Positions 12,560 to 22,505 of a stretch of 64,000 bases of DNA are shown here, in pieces (the stretch's first letter is position 1; each line of letters begins with the position of its first letter). Source of the DNA: Patiria pectinifera (taxonomy: Eukaryota; Echinodermata; Asteroidea; Valvatida; Asterinidae). The notes beneath the pieces were generated by a model. It saw nothing but the letters and a program-made list of their open reading frames with translations. It was not told where the DNA came from and did not search any database. The stretch spans positions 28,387,430 to 28,451,429 of the forward strand of contig CM057129.1 of the NCBI GenBank assembly GCA_029964075.1. Direction: 5' to 3'. Both the position numbers and the translations under genes were made by a program.

Positions 12560-12800
12560 TAATTGCGCTATTGAATCAAGATACAGGAATCAATTTTCAA
12601 GATTCTATGGTAAATCTTATTGAAGTTTTGGAAAGATTTCATCGTAACTACCTCAAACTTAAAGCCAACAAATGCCAGCTATTTCAAAAAGAAGAAGAAT
12701 TCCCAGGTACACTGGTTAGTAGCCAGGGTATGACACCGAACCCGAGTAGTTTGTCAGCTTTCCAGAATTGGCCAGTACCTCGAACTGAGATGGTTTGAAT
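12560..12800 (+). mobile_element. Ty3/Gypsy reverse-transcriptase fossil, copy A
   Basis: The translated words LERFHRNYLKLKANKCQLF and NPSSLSAFQNWPVP match the segment after the catalytic motif of Ty3/Gypsy reverse transcriptase (usual form: LRxxxLKLKxxKCxFF, then a NWPxP end). Only this piece is present here. The matching piece in copy B is at 26395-26625. The copy is broken. Confidence 0.8.
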
Positions 12801-13328
12801 CTTTACTCGGAAGAATCTTAAGTGGAAGAATGCAAGCCACGCACATAGACGGTGTTCTCTCGGAGTTCGATCCTGGAGCCCTTGCTTTTACTGTTTATAT
12901 TAACTTCCTCCCAACAAGCATTACAGTTCCTCGGTGCAAAATAAATATGTATGCAGATGATACAATAATTATGTTCAGAGGCACTTCTTCAGCGTTAATC
13001 CAGGACATGATCACAGGCCTGGAACAAGTGAGTAAATGGTACATGAATACAAGCTGACCCTAAGCGTTAGCAAAACTAAGTTCATTCCCTTTGGTACTCG
13101 TCAACGACTATCACACTTTGAGGGCATTCATTGATCAAATCTCATTGAATGGTGACGTCATCGAGCGCGTCAAGGTTGACAAGTACGTCGGTGTACATGT
13201 AATGTTGGACGAATACCTATCTTGGTTGGCTTAAATTGACTTCATCGATAAGAAAATATCCAATAAAATAGGTTTTCTTCGACGTTCTGTCAAACCTTGC
13301 CTCCCTGCTTCCACATTTAAAATGCTTA
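12800..13328 (+). mobile_element. LINE (non-LTR retrotransposon) RT fragment, copy A
   Basis: Frames on the + strand read GALAFTVYINFLPTSI, INMYADDTIIMF (the YADD catalytic box) and VDKYVGV, then IDKKISNKIGFLRRSVKP. This is the order expected for palm and thumb of a non-LTR reverse transcriptase. Several frame changes and a missing GVPQGSVLGP-like box show it is dead. It stops at 13328, where a TA-flanked element begins. The longer copy at 26627-27640 shows what followed. The clade is uncertain (CR1/Jockey-like). Confidence 0.8.
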
Positions 13329-16164
13329 GGGGCCATTCAGAATTTTCAATGTTTTAAAATTTCAACTTTTTTTCCAAATTATTTTGACCCACCCACCCCT
13401 AATTTCGATTAATAAAAAACTGAACATGTACATGTACATGCACTTGCATGTACATGTACTTGAACACCATGTACATGTGTGTCTAGTTCAGTGACGGCGT
13501 GAAGTTGTCGGTCTTCCTCTTTTCCACTGGTGACCTTCAGTTTTCTTGTGTTTTGCCAGCTGATATGCTGTTGGGAATGACGGGTTGCAGTTTTGGAAGC
13601 CGCAAAGATGACCGTGGTTTTGTCGTTTTCTGGATGAGGTGGATGACATGTGACATACGAGGTTGTGCCGGTCACGTGAGGTAGCTGAGAAAAACGCGTA
13701 CCCCCCCCCCCCCGCCCTGTTTGCAGGGAGGGGGTAGGAGCGAAAGAAAACATCAGGTTTGGGCAGACATCACATCACAGGCTGCGGTCCTCGCAGTCTT
13801 GGAGAACTGTTCAATTGCCTCATTGATGTTCTCCGAAGTCACCGTGTTAAAATTCGAAAAAATTTTATTTATGGAAGGTTCTGAATCTTTTTTTTTTCAA
13901 AACTGAGGGAGGAATTATTGCAGTCATATTTATTTTATCGTGTAAAATTGTGTCTTATTTCATTTTGTTCCCGGGTATTTTCTTGTTGTTTCTTTAGTGT
14001 GTGTATATTGTGAGTGTAGACCTATGTATGTCAACTAGGTTGTTTGTTTTTATGGTTTGCATTTTTCTCTCTGGGGCTTTAAAAATAACATCTTCATGGA
14101 TTCCCAGCACAACTCCTCACAATAAGCCCAGTGTTAACGATATATCTCGTTGTGGGTCTGAAAATGAAAATTGTCGGTTTGTGTATTATGAATATGATCA
14201 AGTGAAATTATTTATGCAGTTTGCCCATTTCCCTCAAAATTGCATATTGTAATATTGTACATTTTTATCAATTTGCTAGAATATGTGATACCTCACCAAC
14301 AAGTATCTTTTAACGAAATTCAATCAGAATATTTTATAAATGTTTTAATTTTTTTTAGTTGTTGTGTTACTTGTTGGTGTCCCTGCCACACTGTACGATG
14401 GTGTAGCCGTGTGTCATGCACGTGGATTGTTTACTTTCGTTTTGACGGGGTTTTTACTGAATAGAGTCTGGTGACTGTACATAGAAATTTCTTTGAATAA
14501 AGTCGAATCGTTCATTCATGTGCCCTTGTTATGCAAAGCAGGGGCAGTGGTTCAAGGATATGTATGTCGATTGCAGAAAGTGTGCAAGAACGCGACTTGA
14601 ATGCTTTTATGTGTTCACAATACAACGACGCTGTTAAGTTATTTCACTGTGTGACACAGTGAGAAATTTTGGAATCATAATGGCGTCAGCGATACTTGCT
14701 AAGGAGCTCTTGCGTACGACTTTCTGTACTTTGGTACTGTTGTTTCCAGGACAATTGTGTGTACGGTGACCCGACATACCCATATTTTTAAAGACGAAAT
14801 TGCCGACCTCAAACTTGTTAGTGCCATATTTGGCAACTATATGTGCGTTATTAGTTTAATTAAACAAATGAACAGGTTAATTAAACATAGTACCATTGAA
14901 GGTACCTAAAAGTAAACATAACAGCATAGAAGACCGACAGACGAACATGAAATGTTACAAAATAAACATATTTGTCTGGATAAATTTTTACTGCGTTACC
15001 GGCAAGTTAACACAAACTTGGTGTCAAATAGATCATGGGAGTTACTTTTTTTTTGACTTTTCATACAAGTTTACATACACTTTAACTGTATGACCTGCAG
15101 TGGCGTAGCCACAGGGGGGGGGGGCGACAGCAGTTCGCCCATTTCCCTCAAAATTGCATATTGTAATATTGTACATTTTTATCAATTTGCTAGAGTATGT
15201 GATACCTCACCAACAAGTATCTTTTAACGAAATTCAATCAGAATATTTTATAAATGTTTTAAATTTCTTTAGTTGTTGTGTTACTTGTTGGTGTCCCTGC
15301 CACACTGTACGATGGTGTAGCCGTGTGTCATGCACGTGGATTGTTTACTTTCGTTTTGACGGGATTTTTACTGAATAGAGTCTGGTGACTGTACATAGAA
15401 ATTTCTTTGAATAAAAGTCGAATCGTTCATTCATGTGCACTTGTTATGCAAAGCAGGGGTAGTGGTTCAAGGATATGTATGTCGATTGCAGAAAGTGTGC
15501 AAGAACGCGACTTGAATGCTTTTATGTGTTCACAATACAACGACGCTGTTAAGTTAATTCACTGTGTGACACAGTGAGAAATTTTGGAATCATAATGGCG
15601 TCAGCGATACTTGCTAAGGAGCTCTTGCGTACGACTTTCTGTACTTTGGTACTGTTGTTTCCAGGACAATTGTGTGTACGGTAACCCGACATACCCATAT
15701 TTTTAAAGACGAAATTGCCGACCTCAAACTTGTTAGTGCCATATTTGGCAACTATATGTGCGTTATTAGTTTAATTAAACAAATGAACAGGTTAATTAAA
15801 CATAGTACCATTGAAGGTACCTAAAAGTAAACATAACAGCATAGAAGACCGACAGACGAACATGAAATGTTACAAAATAAACATATTTGTCTGGATAAAT
15901 TTTTACTGCGTTACCGGCAAGTTAACACAAACTTGGTGTCAAATAGATCATGGGAGTTACTTTTCTATGACCTGCAGTGGCGTAGCCACGGGGGGGCCCC
16001 CCCCCCAGTCCCCTCCCCACTGAGATTTTGAGTTTCTAAAAAAATTATCATTGATCTACTTGACGCCCCCCCCCCTTAATTTTCAATTATTTAGCTTGAC
16101 CCACCCACCCACAATTTGGACAAAAGATCGAAATTTTAAAACATTGAAAATTCTGAATGGCCCC
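13329..16164. mobile_element. TA-flanked inverted-repeat DNA element, 2.8 kb, no transposase seen
   Basis: The left end is GGGGCCATTCAGAATTTTC and the right end is its exact reverse complement. The perfect terminal inverted repeat spans about 35 bp (13329-13363 with 16130-16164). Both sides abut TA (13327-13328, 16165-16166), the target of mariner-like and some other elements. It truncates the LINE and segmental duplication copy A. The interior contains two direct ~0.9 kb copies of one unit and several long poly-C/poly-G runs. The longest frames (61-114 aa) are not recognisable proteins, so it is non-autonomous as seen. Confidence 0.75.
14223..16000 (+). repeat. Two tandem copies of a ~914 bp unit inside the TA-flanked element
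   Basis: GCCCATTTCCCTCAAAATTG occurs at 14223 and again at 15137. The sequences that follow agree almost base for base to the phrase TGACCTGCAGTGGCGTAGCC (about 15090 and 15966), giving a period of 914 bp. Identical 74-codon frames appear at 14240-14464 and 15154-15378, differing by a couple of residues. Near-identity implies a recent duplication. GTGGCGTAGCCACGGGGGG is a common transposon-end phrase and may mark older insertion ends within each unit. Confidence 0.85.
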
Positions 16165-17248
16165 TAAAGTGCACCTATTCAAATTCAATGAGTCGTGAAT
16201 TGCTTTTGTTAGTTGGGGCCGCATGCATATGACTCACCCCATACGTCAGAAGCAAACAATGGTTTAGAAGAAAGGGTGTGCATACGTCAGCATTCTCAGA
16301 AACACACAGAACTGAACAGAGGACCAACTCCATCTTTGCTAAAAGGTATGTTTTATTTAATTATGTCAAGTTAAAATAAAACTCTATCCGATCGCTGTGT
16401 ATTTTTTTAACATTCAGTGTGTGTACGTGAATCAAACTGGCGTCTGGCGCCGACGTGAAAAGGTATACGATAAATATCTTTATTTATGCAAATTGTTTGA
16501 TTGGGTTTACTACCCGTAGGGAGAACTCTGGTCATTTTTTAAAACTTAATTCTTGATTTTGTTTACCCCTTTTTTAGAATCTATGTTGTGAATCGACAAA
16601 ACGTGTCTCAAGCTTTTGAAGCAGACCCAAGAAATTAAGTTACTTCACTGTTGAAAGGTAAAATTGATTTGAGTACATTTTTAGTTTAAAGTAAGAGAGT
16701 GATAAACTCTACAGTTAATATTAATATGAAATGTGATGCATGTTGTCTCGTTAAGATCATAACAGTTTAATTAAATTAAAATCATGTTTTCTTAACTCAC
16801 GCCATGCTCGCGCTGCGACGAATTGATTCTGTTTTTACCCCAGACACCGCATACAAAAACAAACGCAAATGTAACGCACAGGCAGGCACCTGACTACTCC
16901 TAATTTGCATACGTGTTCAAAAATCTTGCACATGCAAATGATCCAATACCAGGGTGAGAGAGCAGGTAGTGGTGGGCGCGTACTGCTCGACACCCTGGGG
17001 ACAAGGTTGCAGCGGCATGGCTTCGATGTCGTAAATGTGCACTTTGATGACACATGCGTCAGAAATACAGGCTTTTTCCCTCAAGATTTAGCATGTCCAG
17101 GTGAAATTAAGAATTGCGTGTGTAAAAAAAAAATTCTGAAGAAAAAAGGAGGGGGCGTGCACCTCCCACGCCCCCCCCCTGGATCCGCCCCGTTTCATGT
17201 GTAGTCAAGGGTTGCCCGTACATCAGGGAAAGTCTTATTCGTAAATCC
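16165..17248. other. Non-coding stretch with one inverted dispersed repeat
   Basis: I see no gene. The span 16801-17010 is the minus-strand copy of the dispersed repeat found at 12170-12390. The span 17125-17200 ends in a CCACGCCCCCCCCCTGGATCCGCC-type phrase typical of transposon tips. Two places resemble splice sites (AAAAG|GTATGT near 16345; TTTTTTAG before 16578 and GAAAG|GTAAAA near 16658), but the sequence between them has no long frame. Confidence 0.4.
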
Positions 17249-17303
17249 GGTGACCGCTGTTAATGGACCTCGAGTTCGTCTCGGTCCATTAACAGCGGTC
17301 ACC
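17249..17303. repeat. Perfect 21-bp stem, 13-nt loop hairpin
   Basis: Bases 17249-17269 and 17283-17303 are exact reverse complements (stem core GACCGCTGTTAATGGACC), with loop 17270-17282. It is not at an element end that I can recognise. It could be the tip of a tiny palindromic MITE or a structured RNA element. Confidence 0.85.
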
Positions 17304-17411
17304 CCCAAACCCGGTCATTATCACGCAGTGAAGACCGGCTCCTCACACTGTTATTCCCTTATAACAGAATGCCAATCAATAATATTCAGATCATAAATGA
17401 CGTTTTCAACA

Positions 17412-17884
17412 TTACTTGCATCAATATCACGTTTTTTTGAATTTTTTGTTGGTTCGGGGACTTTCTTTGACACTGTTGATTACTATAAAAATGGGTAAAT
17501 GGTCTGTGACGTCAGTCATCAAAACGCCAGAGGAAAGATTCGCAAGGTCATTGGTTAGAATGTTATCAATAAGAGTTGCACTATCAGCAGTGATGCTTGT
17601 TGGTTTGTCAATAGTTGGATAAAATGACTAAGATAAAACAGTATTCATAAAAGGTCTGCACACTATTGTCAATATCATACTCTAGTAAGTTGATATTATA
17701 GTCACCCATTATATAACAATTGGTATTTTCATTAGATATAAGTGACAAAACAGTATTAAAGCATTCTGTAAAGTTGTTGATTAAAACACAGGGGGGTTTA
17801 TAGACAGTTCCAATAATAACATTCGCTTTAACTGTATTTATAAGTTCAATTAAACATGATTCAATATCAGAATTGTTAATTGAT
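17412..17884 (-). mobile_element. LINE endonuclease (APE domain) fragment, antisense
   Basis: The minus strand reads NVIIGTVYKPP, then a GDYNINLLEYD block, TADSATLIDNILTND, SSGVLMTDVTDHLPIF and VKESPRTNKK. These are the late motifs of the apurinic-endonuclease-like domain of non-LTR retrotransposons: GxxYRPP, GDFNIN, a SATLIDNIFTN block and SDHxP. A frame change in the middle and stops before and after show it is dead and truncated on both sides. No RT follows downstream on the minus strand. Confidence 0.85.
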
Positions 17885-18330
17885 TAGTCATTGCGAACTT
17901 TATATACCAAATCCTCTTGTATATAAAGTGCTTAAACTTAGCTTAAACACGACGTATACAACTTTGATAAGCCATTTGCGAGTGACCTATGCCCTTTGGA
18001 TTTAAATTTTTGAAAACGTCTACGTTTGTATACATACAGACTTGTTCGGAATACTTGGCACATTTTAACTTTAAATTCTCCAGACCAAAGACACTATTGC
18101 TGATACGGGGCATGCTCTCTGGACAGTTCCGCAGCGTTCATTTTAGATTTGTTTGTAAATGAAGAGTCCTTCAAGTTTATTAAAGCAAACAATGTGTATC
18201 ACAACAGACATTTTAGTCTCCTATTTAAAGCTATAGTCCATCATTTGTAATTAGTGCATTTTGTTTGTTTGAAGCAACAAAAGTGTTCAAAATCTAATGA
18301 AGGGTGCTGAACAACTTACTTGATGAAGTT

Positions 18331-18356
18331 TCAGCTTCAGCTTCAGCTTCAGCTTC
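18331..18356 (+). repeat. (AGCTTC)n hexanucleotide microsatellite
   Basis: Four to five uninterrupted AGCTTC units lie in otherwise AT-rich sequence. Confidence 0.9.
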
Positions 18357-18407
18357 ATATTCCGAGAAAAACAGCATTCTATGATCTCAATTTTAAATCA
18401 AAAGTTG

Positions 18408-18890
18408 CTAAATCATGTTTCGAATTGTTTTTAATTGCAGCTTTACGCGATGTTGCGCACTGATCCAACGAATTATAGCAACCCCGCGCGCCTGTGCGTC
18501 CTTCCAATGCTTGTGCGCGCTGCGCCGAATAACAAAACGAACAACTAATTTAAATTTTCCTACAGTGCCTCTTAAGAAGCACCGTTGGAAATGCCTTCTT
18601 TCGTTGATTTCTTCAAAATGAGAGCTTGCCAGAAAGGATAATTTCACAGGGAGTTTAGTCCCCTTACTATCTTTCAACCAGTATGTTTTTCTTACGCCGG
18701 TTACTTTTTTGGATAGCTGCAAATGATGGACTCGGGCTTTAAGTTTCAGTTTGTACCCAATGACCGCCACAAAATTATGTCTTAAATTTTCACTGATTTT
18801 TGTACGAGTGCTACGAGTTCCACTTTTCCACATGTATTTTAGATTTTCGGAAGTGAGAGGACAGTATTTGGCACGGTTTTTCTCTTTCAC
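18408..18890 (-). CDS. Unrecognised 160-codon open frame, very basic
   Basis: A 160-residue minus-strand frame is open from ATG to stop, rich in Lys and Arg throughout (for example NEKRHFQRC-like and RSAHKHWKDAQARG words). It has no signal peptide, membrane segment or domain that I know. Length alone makes it better than chance, but it sits in repeat-laden sequence without visible introns or a promoter. It could be a fragment of a transposon-encoded DNA-binding protein or simply a chance frame. I assign no function. Confidence 0.2.
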   Translation of the reverse strand: MKEKNRAKYCPLTSENLKYMWKSGTRSTRTKISENLRHNFVAVIGYKLKLKARVHHLQLSKKVTGVRKTYWLKDSKGTKLPVKLSFLASSHFEEINERRHFQRCFLRGTVGKFKLVVRFVIRRSAHKHWKDAQARGVAIIRWISAQHRVKLQLKTIRNMI

Positions 18891-19365
18891 CTCATGTTAT
18901 TTCTCAGTTTCCATAAATTGAGATGCTGGTAACAATTTTACAAAGGCCTTTTCCGAGGGTGATTTTATTGAGAAATCAATGTACCAAAAATAATATTAAA
19001 TACTCCAACTTTTACATGCTAAGATTTTAATTCGAGGGGTTTGGAAGCGCGCCACCAGGGGTCAACTTTCAGGCTCTATAATGTTAGCTGCAATGGTCTC
19101 GTTATTAAACAACGGGTAACTTTAGACCCGAACGCCCGTAGGCGTCCGCCGAATGGTCACAATCTGGGGTCAAGACGCCGTCTTTTTACATCATTAATCG
19201 CCGAATTTGCACGAACATCTATACACAGACGTTTGATTAACAGACAGCTATTCCAAAGACGCCCCCCCCCCCCCCCCCCTCCGCATAAAAAAAACAAGAC
19301 CAAAAAAAGAAACAAAAAAACAACAAAAAATCATGTTCACATGTGCACTTTTCCTGAAACTTTAC
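18891..19365. other. Non-coding stretch with an 18-nt poly-C run
   Basis: I see no gene. The span 19262-19279 is a run of C followed by an A-rich tract (19286-19330). The last bases, TTTAC (19361-19365), are the left target duplication of the next element. Confidence 0.6.
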
Positions 19366-22227
19366 TGTAACGTCGGTTTAAATGAAAATACTTGTTTATT
19401 CTCTCTCTGGGTACCGACGTTACAGTCAACGCTATGGCCACGCGGGCCAAAGTGAAGTCAACGATGGAGAGTCGGCGAGACAGCGCCCAGGCTCTCATCG
19501 AAATGAAGGACAGCATTCAACCTTGCTGTTAGTACTTCCACCAGACGTGAAGAAAGTCAAAGCTGAACACTCAAGATGGCTTGAGGAATATGAACGGTTC
19601 TTGACTCACCACGGTGAATATTTAGCACTGGTTACCGATGACCGGCGGCCTGCAGTGCAGGTAGAACTACAGCCTGAGCTCAGCAGTTTCCAGGACTTTA
19701 AAGACACACTAGATCAATGGCTAGTGTACCACACCAGCATACATGACGGGGACAGCGGGAGGTCAGTGAGGTCACATACTTCTCGTTCTGCTGGGAGCCG
19801 TATTTCCAGTTCCTTATCGATATATAGCCAAAGCAATGGAGCATCACAAGACTGCTGAACTATTGGCCCGAACTTAAAGCACTTCGAGAGAAAGGAAAGT
19901 TGGAGGAGGAGAGGCTCCAGTTTGAAGCCAGGAGGAGAGAAGAAGAACTGAGACTAAAACAGAAAGAGGAAGAGCTGGAGCTCAGGACCGAGTTGCAGGT
20001 TTCAAGTGCAAAGGCAGCAATCCTAGATGAACTGGAGCAGAGTGAGCTTCGAGACGAGCAAAATTTGAGTGCTTTGCCCCTGCTCTCCTTGAGACCACCC
20101 TCATCGCTAGGCAGAGCTTTCAATCCTGCCGCACCAGAATACATCCCCTCAGCATCGCAAGTCATGTCATCGTTGCCCATGTCTACTCCGGCCCAGGCAA
20201 GATGTCAACCCCAAACTCAAGATTCAGACACCACACGTCTAACAGGTGAACTCACAAGTACAATGAGTAAGTCCCCCCAGCAGGCCCCTATTCAAGACAC
20301 GAAAGAGCCGGACACTAAACCAGTAGTGAAGTCAGAGGTCGTCAAGCAGGAGGATCAAGTGTCATCTGGACGCTCAAGTGACGCTCAGGATCTAGGAGGG
20401 CAGCGAGAGTCAGAACCCGTTGGTAGTGTCAACTGTGTCCGTAGCGCAACACCTAGTCAAGGAGATTAGGAAGCCCGCCTCTGACCTGGCTAAGTTTAAG
20501 GGAGATCCCCTGGAGTACAAGAGATTCATCCGCCAGTTTAAGGCTAGAGTTGTCGCCAACACAGTGGACGATGACGAACGGATGAACTACCTAGAGCAGT
20601 TTACTGAGGGAGAGCCACACCACATCGTGAATGGCTATAGCTGTCTTTCTGCCGATGTCGGCTACCCGGCTGCACTCAAAGAAAGGGAGAAACGGTATGG
20701 AGACGTGAACCTGCTGGCCAATGCTTACGTACAGAGGGCTCTTGGATGGCCAGAGATCAGACCCGATAACCCGTCTGGACTTGACGCCTTTGCTATTTTC
20801 CTGATGGAGTGTAAAAATGCAGTACACTCCATAAAGGCGGCAAAGGTTCTGGAGTATTCCGAGAACATCAAGCGACTGGTCTCCAAGCTCCCCTTCTATC
20901 TACATGATAGATGGCGAAATAAAGTCATGAACAAGAAAGATAGCGCTGAGCTGGTGACCTTCACACACCTGGTAGACTTCGTCCAAAGAGAAGCCAGGAA
21001 GGCAACAGACGCAGTATATGGACGAGTTGCATTGGCAGGCAAGCCCAAGGAAGCTAAACATGTGGGAGGAGGAGGACGCCCTCAGCCATCGGTCAGAAAG
21101 ATTGGGTGTGCTTCCGGAGCAGCTGAGTCTGCTGGTGTCAGTAAGCAGGAGATGCAAGTCTACGCAGACTAGGGCACCAAGTTCGCAGCCGATATAGCAA
21201 GCTCAAAGCCATGTAGTTTCTGTCAGGGATCAGGACACGCAAAGCAGGAGTGCCGAAAGCTCATGGCCAAGTCACTCACACGACTTGAGGATAGTTCAGG
21301 CAGAGTTTTCTGCAATCTGCTTATGGGAAAATCAAGGGTTGCTCCCCTCAAGAAAGTCACTACTCCGAGGATGGAGTTAACCGCAGCCAGTCTTTCAGTG
21401 GAGTTTGTCCCACTGATTACTTCAGTAAAGGAGTTGCATTTTGACGTCCACTACTGGACTGACAGTACCTCCGTCTTGAGGTACATTGCCAACAAGACGA
21501 CCAGATTCCACACCTTTGTGGCAAATCGTGTCACCACCATACAAGAGGGTTCCAGGATTGAGCAGTGGCGGTATGTCCCAACAGCGGAAAACCCAGCAGA
21601 TATAGCTTCAAGGAGGATTCATCCGAAGCTGGATCCTACGCTGTGGTTTAAGGGGCCAGCATTTCTTTGGGAGCCGGAATCCACATGGCCGAAGTCCGAA
21701 ATCGTCATAGAATTGCCAGCCAAGGACCCTGAGGTCAAGCGCGTTCACGCTGCCACCCTCAAGACGCAGGAAGGTATCATGACCCTGGATCAGCTGATTG
21801 ACCGGTGTTCGACCTGGAGACAACTGAAGACAACAGTGGCATGGATGCTGCGAGCACAGAGGCTCTTCAAACAGCGCCAGGTATCCAGTGTCGAGCCAGA
21901 AGCAGCACAAGATGAGAGTCCAAATCCCATCAATATTCACGAATTGGAGACGAAGAACAGTCAAGTTCTTGAGATCCGACAACGGAACTAACTTGGTAGG
22001 TGCCGAGCGAGAGATGCGAGAGGAGATAGAGAAACGGAACCAAGCCAAGATCGACTCTAGTCTGAAGCAGTTGAGTATACAGTGGGAGTTCAACTGCCCA
22101 TTAGCCTCCCACCATGGTGGAGCCTGGGAAAGACTCATCCATTCAACGCGGAAGGTGATGTACGGTGTTATGAAGGAGCAGCCGATCAAAGGTTATGTAC
22201 GATATTTTCATTTAAACCGACGTTACA
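19366..22227 (+). mobile_element. BEL/Pao LTR-retrotransposon fossil, copy B (gag, RNase H, integrase parts)
   Basis: The element begins TGTAACGTCGG and ends CCGACGTTACA. The outer 25 bp at each end (19366-19390, 22203-22227) are exact reverse complements, and TTTAC flanks it on both sides (19361-19365, 22228-22232). TG...CA ends plus a 5-bp duplication fit BEL/Pao integration. Parts in order are a gag-like region (about 19434-21180) with the DUF1759-type words PLEYKRFIRQF and LVSKLPFYLHDRWR and a CxxC zinc-knuckle-like stretch, an RNase H-like domain (TPRMELTAASLS, PADIASRR) and an integrase remnant (SDNGTNLVGAE, HHGGAWERLIHSTRK). It is broken and shorter than copy A. The shared 3' flank shows it predates the segmental duplication. 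Confidence 0.88.
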
Positions 22228-22258
22228 TTTACTATACTTGATTTAATAAGTTGTAATG

Positions 22259-22335
22259 CATGCAGTGCCCCTATGGAAACCAGTTATGAACTGTTTGGGC
22301 ATGCCTTGGGTAAAAAAAATGTAATAAATAAATCC
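22259..22335 (+). repeat. Retroposon 3' tail family, copy B
   Basis: This is the partner of 7127-7232 with a shorter AATA tract. The length difference in the tract between the two duplicates is ordinary microsatellite drift. Confidence 0.5.
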
Positions 22336-22505
22336 CCTTCCCCTTAATTGACAGCTAAGCCCCCGTTTTAAATCTATACCAGGACTTGGGACTTTTAAAA
22401 ATTACCTTGTTATTACGTGCCTTGTATAGTAGGCCTAATAGAAAACAAAGAAAAACAAAGACTCTCAACCTATAATTTTGCTTGTTATAAGCAAGATGTT
22501 GTATT

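Larger units (their letters stand above)
6150..13328 (+). repeat. Segmental duplication, copy A
   Basis: From about 6150 to 13328 the sequence matches 21266-27187 in direct orientation with high identity. It passes through the end of the Pao fossil, a retroposon tail, a TU-like foldback element, single-copy-looking sequence, a Ty3/Gypsy RT remnant and a LINE fragment. Differences are mostly block events: a 1123 bp solo LTR present only here (7460-8582), about 180 bp around 10580-10750 present only here, and about 35 bp near 12857 absent here. The match ends exactly at the TA-flanked inverted-repeat element starting at 13329. Confidence 0.9.

Noticed and set aside
16340-16665. Non-coding first exons of an unknown gene, from donor-like and acceptor-like sites
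   Set aside because: There is no open frame, no downstream gene on the + strand within reach, and single splice-like words are common in AT-rich DNA.
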